Source: Mucidula mucida
Lineage: Eukaryota; Basidiomycota; Agaricomycetes; Agaricales; Physalacriaceae
Length of the DNA: 42,061 bases
Assembly: GCA_015501055.1 (NCBI GenBank)
Contig: JADNYV010000299.1
Coordinates: forward strand, 1 to 42,061
Direction: 5' to 3'
Shown: in pieces, positions 10,826 through 22,101 of the stretch
Numbering within the stretch: the stretch's first letter is position 1
Layout: every line of letters starts with the position of its first letter
Made by a program: the position numbers and the translations under genes
The notes under the pieces: generated by a model
The model's database searches: none
The model's input: the letters and a program-made list of their open reading frames with translations, nothing else
Told to the model about the DNA's origin: nothing

Positions 10826-11501
10826 ACATCTCGTCTCTTCCTTTCGTCACGGCGTAGAACGGGCTGGCTCTACAATATAGATTTCTACGCTGTGGGTGTG
10901 TTGCCACTACTTAAATTCATTATATTTGCAACCTTGTCACGCCACGCTATTAGTTTCCTTTCGTTCACCCTTACCACCCAGATCCCCAGCGGACAGCATG
11001 TTTCGATACCCCCATCGTTCTCTACTCTGTTCTCTTTCCCATTGTATTTCTTATTTCATGATGATGGCTGGGAGGCTGTTTAAATAAACACGAAATGGGC
11101 TGGACCTGCGGCGTGATTCCGAAGTGGATATACTTGTCTTGGGAGCTGTAAGCAAGAATGAGATTGAGTGAGTTCGGCCATCTCAAGGCAGTGTTGACGA
11201 GCTGCGGGCGATCTGTCATGGAGCACGAGGAGCCCTTGGCAGGTGAGATGCCGAGATGCCGTGCAACATGGGCAGGGGCCAAGACGATTGCTGCTTTCGT
11301 GATGCTTTAACCTGGGTGGATCGCGGGCTGTTCACCTTCTTCTTGACTTTGGTCATCCATTCGCCTTTATATTCCATTCTCTTCCCTTTACTTTCTCCGA
11401 TTTTCTGTGCTTCCTGGATCTCCCCAGTTGGCTTGGAAATCAACTGTTACTAGGCGCCTGTTGTTCTTCTCCTTCAAGGCCGCCCCTCTTGCCGTTTATT
11501 C
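10826..11501. other. Intergenic: terminator side of the secreted gene and ADAM promoter
   Basis: No supportable gene. A TTTAAATAAA element lies near 11080 and TTTATATT near 11366. Pyrimidine-rich runs lead to the ADAM start codon at 11502. Confidence 0.4.
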
Positions 11502-14500
11502 ATGGTCTTTCTGCAATGCCGGCGTGCATACGCGCTGGTCGTTCTCCTCCTGGTGTTGGGCTTTGATTTGGTCTACGGTGAGCAGGATATTGGTCAGGGA
11601 GACTCGGCGCTAATACCCCGGAGCAGCACTGAGTTCGCCTCCCCGGCCCATACGATCACTTGTCCACCCAGAGACCCGCTCATTAGAGATCCTACCGCGG
11701 CACCCATCACCCCCCTCGCTGTCCAAGCGCACCCTAGACCCCCATTCTGCTACCCTACGCCACGACGACACATTTCGTCTCATCATCTCAGCCTTTGGCG
11801 ATGACTTTTACTTGCATTTACGACCTAACGACCACCTTATACACCCCGCCGCGCGTATAGTGCACTACGTTACCGGCGCTGATGGCGTCTCGCGAGAATC
11901 GCACACGGAGCCTCTGCTCCGCGAATCTGTCCGGGCGTACCTCGGGCATGTAATACATTCAGAGTTCTCGGCGGATCGCATGCGCGAGGACGCCGCGCGC
12001 GTGGTGCACTCTGCGTACCCCGAGTCGGAGCTGGGCTGGGCGCGCATCATGGTGCACGATCAAGGCGATGCCGCAGCGGGTCGTGCCCCCGTCTTTGAAG
12101 GCGCTTTCACCGTCGGCGGTGTCGTGCATCATGTATTGACCAAGGAAAACTATCTGCGCAAGAAGCTCCCGCTCGATCCAGAGCTGGTTGGGGGATTTGA
12201 TGATCAGTTGGTGATATGGCGGGATTCGGACGTGATGTCGTTTGAAGAGGAGCAGTTGGCGCTCACGGGCAAGTACGATCCGGCTGTGAAGCCTGCGTCG
12301 TGCGGGCATGATAACTTGCCTTACAACAATGTCCCATTGCGCTCGCCGCCAATGTCTCCGTGGCCTACTTTTGGGATGCCGTCTAATTCATCGATCTATC
12401 GACGCGATGATGTGGCTGGTGGGTCGATGGATACCAAGTATGTACATCTCTGCGCTAGATGTTTGGTCCGTGCTAACCCGCAGCAGCTACGCCTCGAGTA
12501 TAGGTGACAGCTCTGGATGTCCGACGGAGCAGAAAGTGGTCAGTCAATTTTGGTGTGAGACTTTTTTCATTATACTGAGTCGTCTTCGTCGTATTTTTAG
12601 GTCTACATGGGTGTAGCGGCTGATTGCGAATACGTCTCTGCGTATGCCTCAAAGGAGAATGCGACACAGCAAATTCTGACCAATTGGAACACGGCGAGTA
12701 GCACGTACAAGGTGAGAGTTTGTTGCTTGTTTGATTAGCGGCGCCATCTGATACGTTTTGCGTAGTCGACTTTCAATGTCAGTCTGGGAATTATCGAGCT
12801 TCAAGTTCAAGATGTGACGTGAGTTAACGGTGGAGTTCGTATGTACCGCTCTGACTCAGTCATCCAGATGCCCGAGCTCTACGGACCAGTCTATGGCTTG
12901 GAATGTCGCCTGCACTGATTCGGTCACCCTCAATGACCGCTTATCCCTCTTCTCCCAATGGAGAGGTACTAAGAGCGACAGCGCCGGCTTGTGGCATCTC
13001 ATGAGTGGCTGTCCCACTGGTTCGGAAGTCGGAATTGCTTGGCTCGCCGTTCTGTATGTCATCATACTCTTGATAGTAAATCTATGCGCTTACCGGGCTG
13101 TAGATGCCAGCAAACCACATCGGGAAGTGCAGGTTCTTTCGTATCCGGTACTGGTGTTTCCACGAATGGACGCACAGAGTGGCAAATTGTGGCACATGAG
13201 ATTGGCCACAACTTTGGAGCTATCGTAAGTTTATCTGACTCTGCGATGGCCGCGTGCTGATATTATCAATTTTAGCATGATGTACGATTTTCAACTGGTT
13301 CTGTTCTCGTTCAAAGCTAATCCTTTTCTTTAGTGTGCTGACGGCTGCAGCTTGAGCGACAACTGTTGCCCGCTTTCCACGACCTCTTGTAATGCCGATT
13401 CCAAATTCATCATGAGTCCGGTATCGCAGTCCTCGGAAAACTCGTTCTCGCAATGTAGTTTGGGCAACATCTGTGGGGCATTCCTCTATTCGACACCACG
13501 GGGCGCTGAGCTTTCTCGTTTTAGGTTCCGTTCTTGGCGGTGACGGCGGAGTCAACACTACGTGTCTCATTAACGCTTCCGAGGCAAGGGACACCATTTC
13601 GCTGCAGATGTGTGGTAATGGTATTGTCGAGGATGGTGAGGACTGTGACCCTGGTTCGGGTGTGACTTCGTCATGCTGCGACTCGTCGACGTGCAAGTTT
13701 ACGAATGGAGCCGTGTGCGATCCGGATAGCAGTGCGTGCTGTACGGAGCAGTGTAGCTTTGCGCCTGCTGCGACTGTGTGCCGGGCGGCGAAGGACGATA
13801 AATGCGATACGGCGGAGACGTGCACCGGGACCTCGTCGAGCTGTCCTGAGGACAAGTTTAGTGCCAATGGTACGTTTAACTCGCTCATTTTGCATTGTCG
13901 GTGTTCAGCGTTCGATAGGTCAGTCTTGCGGTGATGACGGCTTGGCTTGTGCGAGCGGCCAGTGTACTTCCGTGTCTCGTAGGTGTTCTGCTTACCGTTT
14001 TGATTTGTGTGGCTGACCAGTCATGTTTAGAACAATGCAAGACTGTCGGCGCCTCGATGAATTTGACTCAGGCGTGCTCGAAATCGGTCGACAACAGCTG
14101 CCAGGTTACATGTCAAGACCCGTCATCTTCCAGCTCGTGTATCCAGCTCAATTCGCTCCTTATCGATGGTTCTCCTTGTGGTATGTCTCCCTTCCATGTA
14201 TATTCGGTGTCTCACTCTTTTGCAGGATACGGTGGTACATGCCAATCTGGTTCTTGCAAGAGCGGCAGCGTTTTGGACACTGCGCTAGTACGTTCTTACT
14301 GCATTTGTAGTATCTAGTTGCTGATCGCTTTTCTACAGGCATGGTATAGACAGAATCTTCAAATCGCTATCCCTGTCACTATTGTGGTTGGCCTCATTGT
14401 GCTTGCTATTCTGTTCTATACGCTGCGCGCGCTTTGGCGGTGTATGGCTGGGCGTAAAAGACCTGTCGCGACTGTTGTCGGTACCAACCCGTCATACTCG

Positions 14501-14746
14501 CGACTGCGCCATGAACGACTGGAGAGCTTTGATAGAGCCGTTCCTACGTATATGGTGCAGCAAGAGTGAGTTTCGCTCTACCTGCCCTGGCTTCTTTGCT
14601 GATGGTTGTGCAGTAGGGGACCGTACGCTAGCACACAGCCCCCGGCTGCCTGGGCGCAGCCGGGTGCGCCTGTTACTGGTCATGGGCGTAATAGATCGTC
14701 GCGTTCGAATTGGGTGGATGATTCGGCGTACAATGGGCCTAGATAA
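11502..14746 (+). CDS. ADAM-family zinc metalloprotease, 15 exons
   Basis: Membrane-anchored reprolysin-type protease of the fungal ADAM group. My splice model has 15 exons: 11502-11577, 11627-12437, 12484-12538, 12601-12711, 12766-12818, 12868-13053, 13104-13224, 13276-13281, 13334-13472, 13525-13869, 13919-13978, 14031-14180, 14226-14287, 14339-14565 and 14614-14746. The sum is 2535 bases, an unbroken frame of 844 residues. Order: signal peptide (VVLLLVLGFDLVYA); prodomain; catalytic domain with HEIGHNFGAIHD, whose zinc ligands are His462, His466 and His472 and catalytic base Glu463; a Cys-rich disintegrin domain (CGNGIVEDGEDCDPG, then ETCTGTSSSCPED); a second Cys-rich part; one transmembrane helix (IAIPVTIVVGLIVLAILFY); and a basic then Pro-rich cytoplasmic tail ending AYNGPR. 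Expected at the plasma membrane or secretory pathway, where it would shed or cleave surface proteins; substrates are unknown. All junctions use GT-AG. Confidence 0.93.
13276..13281 (+). other. 6-base microexon encoding His-Asp of the zinc site
   Basis: CATGAT is bounded by a TTTTAG acceptor and a GTACGA donor. The previous exon ends ...HEIGHNFGAI at 13224 (donor GTAAGT) and the next begins CADGCS at 13334 (acceptor TTTAG). Only by including these six bases does the motif read HExxHxxGxxHD; His472 is the third zinc ligand. Skipping keeps the frame. Confidence 0.88.
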
Positions 14747-15339
14747 ATTGCGCGCCGACGTTTCAAACCACATCATTGCTATTACCACTACTTTGCTCTG
14801 CTTTGCACCACCCAAGGACTTTGAAAATTCTATGTATACGTACTGTTTTTTGTTTTGTTATCGTATTTCACCGCTCTGCAGTGGTAATGTCACGAAATGC
14901 GTTAATTTGAAGTTGAGGCGACGATGAGAAGTTTGCTTGGTGCGTTCAATTTCTTTTCCGTGAAGAGGCGCGTACACAGCGCTTGTCGCCAGACCTCTTA
15001 TCAGCCACTGATTTCGATCGTTTCCGTGCCCTCTGAGATTCGTCAAGGAACGAACATTTGTTGACTGCAGAATGTAGGAGATTGTCTCGGCAAGGCCAGA
15101 GACAATAATGCTGGCCGGGGTTAGGTGGCGGGTGCAAAAGATTGGTTCCGCCGTGGCGGGAGTGGGCCACAGAGGCGCCGAGCAAAGATGCGGACATTGT
15201 GTCCCAAAAAAGAGGAGATTTCGGGACGAAAACACAAGCCCTTTCGCCGTTCAATGGTGTAATACGCGCATTATTTGTCGAGCGTTGAAGTCTGTAGCGC
15301 CTCGAAGACCGTTGGCATTGCAGAGGCAGCCTCACGTCA
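14747..15339. other. Intergenic, no gene seen
   Basis: 3' flank of the ADAM gene up to the inner edge of the right inverted-repeat arm. Open frames here lack conserved features. Confidence 0.45.
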
Positions 15340-18014
15340 TGCAAACGTGACGGCTGTGGCGTGATGACAGTAGGAGGAGTGCAGCTAAACAGCGAAAGGG
15401 ACGTAAGGGATGCAGAGGGAGGGAACAAAGAGTCGTCGTCGTTCCCCGCCCCATTTTATTTCTTCGCAGTGTTTGGCGCTGTGTATACGCGCGCGCGCGC
15501 TCGCACCATAACAGGAAGGACCAGCCCAATTACGCCACCACACGCGCTTCCATGACGCGCTCTAGTCACCGATGACGCTTTCGCGCGACGACGACGCTCA
15601 GGAACGCGAGTGAGTTGAAAATGAAGAACAGTTATCATGTCAATATTGATAGAAATGACTGCCAATCAACGGTCGACGAACCAATAAGCAATAGAATGCA
15701 CGATTCAGTCGTGGAGGACACGACATTTCATTGCGTCTGGCAAGAGAAATTAGGAAAAGTACTGATGGATTGGGATAAACGCCAAATTGTGAGCCGGCAA
15801 GAATGACCACCAGGACAAACGTTGACCTCTACCGCGTATGTCGACGAAAGTGTGCCAAGTAAGGGTCCTGTTCACCCAAGGAACAGAAAACATGCTGGAG
15901 TCGTGGAGGGCACGACATTGAAGACTTGGTTTTGCGGCGACGCCGCGGTCCGGATACCGAATGATGCCTTAACAAGAACGACCATCAAGAACAAACTCTC
16001 TCCTTGACGCGTCCACCACTCTGTAATCATGTCAACAGAACAAAATCTTCACCTTCCAGTCAACACAACTGGAGGAGGCAGCCCGGGCTCCTCAGTATTC
16101 GATTTGCCTATCTCTGTCGCCAAGGATCAGCATTCTCCATCTCCTACTCGTCTCCTACCTCCAGCAAACACAGAGCAAGCGGCCATAATTCTATCTCTTT
16201 GTTGTCCTATCGGAGGAACTGGCGGAAACGCGATATGCTCTGCGTTCGGGAACGCGTGCTATGTTTGCCTGTTTCCGATGATGGAGGCTCGTCCAGTGAA
16301 ATCATACGCGTTATTGGAGGACCTTCTATTGGTAAATACGTCTGATGCTATGTTGATCATCAAATAACTGTTCTGCAGGTGATATACGCTCGCGCTTAAT
16401 TCGCCTTATCCCGCCTGCTTCTCCAGGCTCTCCCTTGGATGCTATTCGTGCCCTCTTAGCTTATCGCCTTCCTGCGCACTATTCTGAGCGAGAAGCACGA
16501 GAAGAATGGCGCGATATAGTCGAAGGTACGAGTAAACTCTGGCAGGGCATTCCAAACGATAGGAAGGAGACTATTCGCGGTACGTGCTCCTTACTAGTAT
16601 TGACGTGTCGTGCCTAACCCCATTCGATACTATAGGCTTTCTCGTCTACTTCGAAAGCGAGCTATTGAAGCGCGCTCATAAGAACTTTACATTTGTCAAT
16701 GGCAGGTAAGCACCATCCTCGGATCAGCTACGTGGTCCTCAGTTCTCGATAAAGTATTGGCAACTACTTTCTTGCTGCCGCGCAAGGCTTTTTCCGGTCA
16801 CTGCCATCTGCCGTCTTTCTATTCTCTTCCATAACGAACAGCCAGGCGAATATCCTTCCCGTAATCGTTACCAATCACACTGTCACTATTGCTGCTGAGC
16901 TAGTCTGTGTTCTCTTACTACCCTTTACTGCGTAATTCTGACGCATATATTCAAGGAAAATGGCGAACGACTGGTTGGGCAATGTGAAATATCACATCCC
17001 GTCTCTGGTCCATCTGTTGTGTCTTTTAGCGAGCCGGATCCGTGGTCTCCTGTGAAACCAGCGCCAGAATGTCATGTTCGAAGCAGCAGGGAAATCAACG
17101 TACGAGCCACTAGCGTCGCGTATAAACAGTACGTTGATGTGGTTAACTGGGACGGCGCTCATTTCGCCCCTCAGAGCTCTTTTACATCAATGCTTATGGT
17201 ATGGAAATACATCCATCACCAAATCCAGACTATCTGTCTAGCTTGTCTTCACATGACGTCCTAGTCTACTCTTGTGGTTCTCTTTGGACGAGGTGGGTAG
17301 ACTATTCCCTAATCAGACGTATTGAACCTTTCTAGTATAATTCCTTGTCTAGCCTTACGCGGCGTCGCGTCGGCAATAGCGCGGTCCCACACCCTTCGGG
17401 CAAAAGTGTTTCTTTGTGCGTTAGTACTTGCACTCTCCGCTATCATGGCTAGAACAAGTCCACAGTAAATGCCAAGAATGATAGAGAGACTCACGGGTAT
17501 ACTGCGGAAGATTACATTCTGTACGTTTGTTCTAGCCTTTTCTTGCGGAGACCGATGTGTTATCTCTAGCGCCGTCACACGGACCCTCAACGCACAGTAT
17601 CAGCGACAGCCGTACGGGCTCGGAAGCGCGAACACGATCTAACCGATATCTGCGTTCATCACCGACTTGGTGTATCTGGAAGGAACAAGCATTCATGTAG
17701 ATGTTAAACGGATAACGGTATGTTTCGTTGAATGCTGTTGATGTTTACGATACAAGCCTTTCTGTACATGGCTTTGGGATTCGGTGTACTCAGGTCCAGA
17801 CAGATGGTGGAGACCTCAAGTTCGAGGCAGGATCCGTGCGACAGGTGATAGAGACCATCCTCAAGGCAAGGACTGAATGAACAGAAGAACGTAATGCACT
17901 CCGTATCAAGTCTGATGCTTCCTTCGATTCTGATGTAGCTGCTGCATTTTGGGGTGCATCTCATGCGGCTCTACACTGACGCGCTACTAGTCGTCGCTCA
18001 TCTTGTGATAGGTA
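15340..18014 (+). repeat. Right arm of the 2.67-kb inverted repeat
   Basis: Counterpart of 1739-4408 in opposite orientation, nearly the same length (2675 against 2670 bases). The arm starts at the GCAAACGTGACGG block, contains the alternating GCGCGCGCG tract near 15490, about 690 bases of gene-upstream DNA, the CofD-like copy, and about 130 bases beyond its stop. The inner edge is sharp: left of 15340 similarity to the other arm stops within a few bases. Confidence 0.9.
16029..17880 (+). pseudogene. CofD/YvcK-like (UPF0052) gene, right copy, frame broken
   Basis: Same gene as the left copy, transcribed away from it. The second exon is intact here: DIRSRLIRLIPPASPGSP, LDAIRALLAYRLPAHYSERE and EEWRDIVEGTSKLWQG. 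Further exons encode FLVYFESELLKRAHKNFTFV, SIGNYFLAAAQGFF, ITNSQANILPVIVTNHTVTI, NAKNDRETHGYTAEDYI and the C-terminus DGGDLKFEAGSVRQVIETIL, with a stop at 17880. Against the left copy it has single-base losses near 16184, 16200, 16212 and 16265. These destroy the VVLSGG and LPVSDDGG motifs. It also has a two-base loss near 17055 and a TAA at 17640 where the left copy has TAT (Tyr). Introns begin after GPSIG, ETIRG, FVNG, AAEL and CGSLWT. The two copies are damaged at different places. Confidence 0.85.
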
Positions 18015-18240
18015 GCGGGTATTGATTGAACACGTCGAGAACGACCAAAATCAATCAGAGCCCAGCATTGACCGCGCATTCTATACGCCTTGACAATTCA
18101 GAAAATCGGTTGTGTAATCGGTATCACAGGCATTAAAACCGCCCGGATACATCCTGTTAGAACTCATCATAATGTTGGCGTTCAGTGGGTCGGGTTATTA
18201 TTGACTCAACGGCACCAAGGTTAGGGTTACATCCTTAATC

Positions 18241-19100
18241 ATGTCCATCGACTTGGACTGGTGCAAGCTCGACGCCTCCCTCTCCTCAAAACTCGTGTCG
18301 ATCCTCAACCGCCAGCTCGCATCGACCACGCGCCCCTCCTTCATCGGCCCAATCGAGGTGACTTCCCTGGAATTTGGCTCAACCTCCCCCGACGTGGAAC
18401 TCGTGGATCTCGCGGATATCTATCGTGATTTTTGGAGGACGAGGAGGAGGCGGAGGGAGAGGAGGATTTTGAATGGGTGTCCCGCCGCGGGGCGCACCCG
18501 AGCGAGCTGTACGCGTCCGCGCCGCCCTTGCATGCTCCTATCCCCGGGCCGAGCATGGTCGATTTCCGGCCGACGACATGGCCGCCTTACATTCCCGACG
18601 TTGTCCCACCGCCGCCCGCGCCCACCTCTTTGCCGGACCCCCTTGGACCGACGAACCACCCGAATCTGCAGTTGCACTTTAACATCTCGTGGCACTCTGA
18701 CCTGCGCATAACGCTCACGACGTCGCTGCTCATCAACTATCCGTCGCCCATGTTCATGTCCCTCCCCATCAAGCTCTCCGTTACCGGGCTCATTTTCACG
18801 GGCCAGGTCGCCGTGGCGTACGAGGGCGAGCGTAGGAGGGTGCATCTCTGTGTTCTGGACGAGATGGATCCCTACGGACCCCACCCGCATCCGAAGGCAG
18901 ATCTAGATTCGAAGCCGCCGCCCGTGGGCCAGCGCCTGCTCCCGTCCATCTTCATCGAGAGCGAGATTGGGCAGGCGGACAAGCATGTGCTGAAAAATGT
19001 GACGCGGGTGGAAAGGTTTATTCAGGATGTGATAAGGAAGACGGTTGAGGAGGAGCTGGTGTTTCCGAATTTTCATACGCTGATTATGGGGGATCCATGA
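18241..19100 (+). CDS. MDM12: Mdm12, ER-mitochondria encounter structure subunit (one apparent frameshift)
   Basis: SMP-domain lipid-transfer subunit of ERMES, peripheral at ER-mitochondria contacts, working with Mmm1 and Mdm34. Single exon. The N-terminus SIDLDWCKLDASLSSKLVSI, then SFIGPIEVTSLEFG, PDVELVDLADIYRDF, DFEWVSRRGAHPSELY, ITLTTSLLINYPSPMFMSLP, KLSVTGLIFTGQVAVAYEGE and the C-terminus VFPNFHTLIMGDP are classic for the family. About 286 residues if the frame is closed. The frame changes at 18429-18433: five T in GATTTTTGGAGG where six would give DFLEDEEE. This looks like loss of one T from a homopolymer, more likely a sequence error than a real knockout. A Pro-rich loop (PPPPAPTSLPDPLGP) lies mid-protein. 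Confidence 0.95.
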
Positions 19101-19516
19101 ACATTGTCCTATCGACGGCGAATGGAAGGCGTAATTTCTAGGTTAGATTCTACAATAGTTTGCGAGGAAGGACGCTACTAATACTGTAGAATAGCTGTTA
19201 TAATTCGTCATTATCCAGCTGCTGTCCTCATGTTACACGTTCCAGTTGTCAAGTCCTCAACTGCGCAGACAGCCAAACGCTGGGGCGCTTTTCACTCGTG
19301 ACGGTAGTGAGCAAAACTCTCATCAATTCAGATCCAGGCTCTGTAGCTCGGATCCGACGATCGTCGCTGAGCAGTCTGATAGTACGTTGACAATGTTTAC
19401 AAGTTGCATTTACAATACTTTACTATTAGGTTGATTGATAGTATTAGGACATCTATGTTTACTTTCAGCGAACTTGAACTTATGAGCGCCACCGGGATTT
19501 GTCTTCAGTATATACT
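19101..19516. other. Convergent 3' region, no gene seen
   Basis: Between the stops of MDM12 (plus) and the membrane-protein gene (minus). AT-rich in places; no conserved open frame. Confidence 0.45.
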
Positions 19517-20532
19517 TCAGTGACCCGATCCATGCGTCACGTAGGCATGTATAGACGGCGCTGAATTATGCGTAGGACAAGCATTGGGAAGCTGAATCGT
19601 CGTCAGAGTATTCCGCCGGGCGGGAATACTCGCAAATCGAACGTCATCAACGATATTCTGCGGGCTTGTAAGCCCTGATTGGGGGTCTCTGGGACGCGTT
19701 TCTCCCGCCATAGCGCGTCCAATAATTAAGGTTGGCGCCGTAGCCTGAGCCCATAACAATTGGTGAGATGAACCCTGCCAACAGGAAGAGAAAAACGTAC
19801 CGTCATTGCACTTATGACTCCGGTCATGTACCAGTTTGAATTACGAAAGGAATTTGTGACGACAGGCGCATTCCTATCGCTCAAAAAGGTCGCAAGAAAG
19901 ACGATGTAGGTAGCCGAGTATAGAAACGCGGATTCGACGAGGACTTCGATGATACCTCTGTATGTGCGTACGGCCTTGAGCCCCCCGACGGAGAGAATTC
20001 GGAAGATTATGAGCGACGTTGTGGAGATGTTAACCGCAACCGTGAGCGAATAATAGACAATGGTCCAATTTATCTGACTCGCAGTGACATGGACGTTCAT
20101 TTTGCCAGACGGAAACAGATCCGCTAGGAAGAAGGCAGCGCTGACTATGCGTGTGTGAGCAAACTAAAACGCGAAATCGGCAACAACTCACGCAAGCTAG
20201 AGAGGACACCAAGCAGAGGCAATATAATGACAGACCGCCTGCGATTCCAGATAACCCAGCATCGCCAAATCTGCTGAAGCATTAAACTTCGTTCGGTACG
20301 CTGATATTTAAAATCAGACATTCGTGAGCTCCGCAAGCATGGCGTTCAAGACGATTGCCAGTCGCGCAATAAGGTTCATAGCCAGTCTCTTCGATGTCCA
20401 ATGGCCGGCGTCGGGACCAAGGTCGAAAATAAAGCGTAGAACAGAGTCCTGGGTTTGCCCGTGGGTGACGAATGTGAGATACGCCTCATTCCACCCGAGT
20501 CCAAAGCTGATTGTTGTCAATGCCCATATCAT
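19517..20532 (-). CDS. Multi-pass membrane protein, basidiomycete-expanded family (5' end uncertain)
   Basis: Exons encode ISFGLGWNEAYLTFVTHGQ and LAMNLIARLAIVLNAMLAEL, then after an intron QIWRCWVIWNRRRSVIILPL, then SAAFFLADLFPSGKM and INWTIVYYSLTVAVNISTTS plus two more hydrophobic helices (ESAFLYSATYIVFLATF). The last exon carries ATAPTLIIGRAMAGETRPRD and a hydrophilic tail ending at 19517. The WRCWVIW and APTLIIGR motifs are hallmarks of a large family of seven-helix-like proteins of unknown function in mushrooms. The Met at 20532 is only the first in this open frame. An in-frame TAA lies just upstream, and relatives have an extra N-terminal helix, so at least one 5' exon is missing from the model. 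Receptor-like roles have been guessed for such proteins but nothing here proves one. Confidence 0.7.
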
Positions 20533-21529
20533 TCGTGTTCCTCTGTTTTATTCCTGTCCGGTGGAGTCCTAAAAGGCCGACGCTATTTGGAGGACATCCA
20601 AGATTAGGTGGCAATGAAGCGCTGAGCGCGCACGGCGATTAACCTTCATACAGTCTAATCCACGTCTAATCATGCCGTGAGTTTCGTGGAGCTTGGAAAC
20701 GTTCACCGTCCCAATTTCCTCTTTAGAACTCTAGTGGTCTTGATGGAGATGATATGCGCCAGCTAAGCGCGCCGGCATATACAGAGACGCGATGGAAGAC
20801 ATAAAAACAGTCTTCGTGAGTCAAAGCGCTCAAGAAGCGGTGCAAGATCATGATGCGCTGGACGCAATTTGTACTTACAGCATGTAACTTGTTAGAAGGA
20901 CATACTGTGTCCTGGAACGCGAGATGCTATCGTAGCTGTGCAATTCTGCTAAATGGAGGACGACGAGCTACAGAGAGAGAATGTTAGACCGAAACCCGGT
21001 TAAATGTTTGTAGTTTGAAAGGCGCTTCCGTTTACCTTTGCGCGCTCTTTTTGAATGAACCATTCTTGAGGTGCCAGAAGATCAGTGGAAAAGCCTCAGG
21101 ATGTACTACTGGAGCACCCGAACACGTCATCCTCGTTCCCAGTAACATCGCATTTTCGTCCCGTTGTATTTACGGCGGTGACGACGCTTTCGCCACTTCC
21201 AGCCCCGCTACGAAAAGCGGCGCGTCATAGTGGATAGCCTAGATAACGTTCATGTTAATTTGTCCCTGCGCCACCAACCTTTTTTCCGAGGTTCTCGCCC
21301 GTGACTGTATAATGATTGTTATGTCGCATGATGCTCCCCGCCGATGCATACGCTCGAGCGCCGGTGAAACGCGTAGTGGTGGTGGCGGCGTAAAACACGA
21401 CTTCCTAATCCGGAATCAGGTCATGTATTCTGTGTCCATCTATCTGCACTGGAAGCGTACAAGTCCGTCTTTCACGTAGACCCAACAGCCTTGTCCTGAT
21501 ACCCTTGGTGCTCCGAAAATGAGTTTCTC
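20533..21529. other. Unassigned region, probably includes the missing 5' exon
   Basis: No open frame here can be supported. It lies upstream of the membrane-protein gene and downstream of its decayed relative on the same strand. Confidence 0.3.
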
Positions 21530-22101
21530 GGGCGCGTCCAATGATCAGTGTCGGGGCGATGGCCTGTGCGCACTATGAATGCCTGGATACATACTAACTA
21601 GGCTGGTGAAACGTACCGTCACGGCGTTTCTCTAGTCGGATACCATTCTAAATAAAACAAATTCCGGGCTGGAAGCGTCGACGATAGTAAGAGTGACCTT
21701 CTTGATACCAACATTGAAAACGAGTCAAGCCCTTTCGAGATTAAACCACCAAGACATCCGAGGATGGAAGCCCATGGGTAACGAAGATGGCATATGCATC
21801 ATCCCAAGCCAGTCCAAGGAAAACCGTGGCTAGCATTCATGTTACACAGACTGTCAGCGCAACCCTTTGAGGGGGCTATTCACCCCGCACGACTAGAAGG
21901 GACACTCAGTCAACACCAATCATGGAAAACAGTGACCAAAATCATACCTATACTCCGTATCGTGACAGCAAAAATCACCGCATACAGTCCATACGTGAAG
22001 ATAGCAATGATATGGCTTTTGAAACTTACGCCAATCATTCGTTGTACGGTGGCTTCCTCTGGAGTAGTAAAAGTCATGAGGAAAACTTTACGACGAATCA
22101 C
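21530..22101 (-). pseudogene. Decayed relative of the adjacent membrane-protein gene
   Basis: Reverse-strand translations recover family pieces in the right order but in different frames. These are TPEEATVQRMIG with IIAIFTYGLYAVIFAVTIRS (about 21990-22100), then TGLGWDDAYAIFVTHGLPSS (about 21755-21830, compare FGLGWNEAYLTFVTHG in the neighbour), then AIAPTLIIGRA (about 21535-21565, compare ATAPTLIIGRA). The WRCWVIW block and the central helices are absent, and stops interrupt what remains. A tandem duplicate that lost its middle is the simplest reading. Its first piece also suggests what the missing 5' exon of the intact gene may encode. Confidence 0.6.

Noticed and set aside
10446..10907. 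Minus-strand 153-residue frame over the C-terminal repeat of the secreted gene
   Set aside because: Shadow of the plus-strand GNGAAAG repeats, with no independent motif.
18241..18711. 156-residue plus-strand frame ending in an Arg-rich tail
   Set aside because: Its second half is MDM12 read in the wrong frame after the missing T at 18429-18433; not a separate gene.
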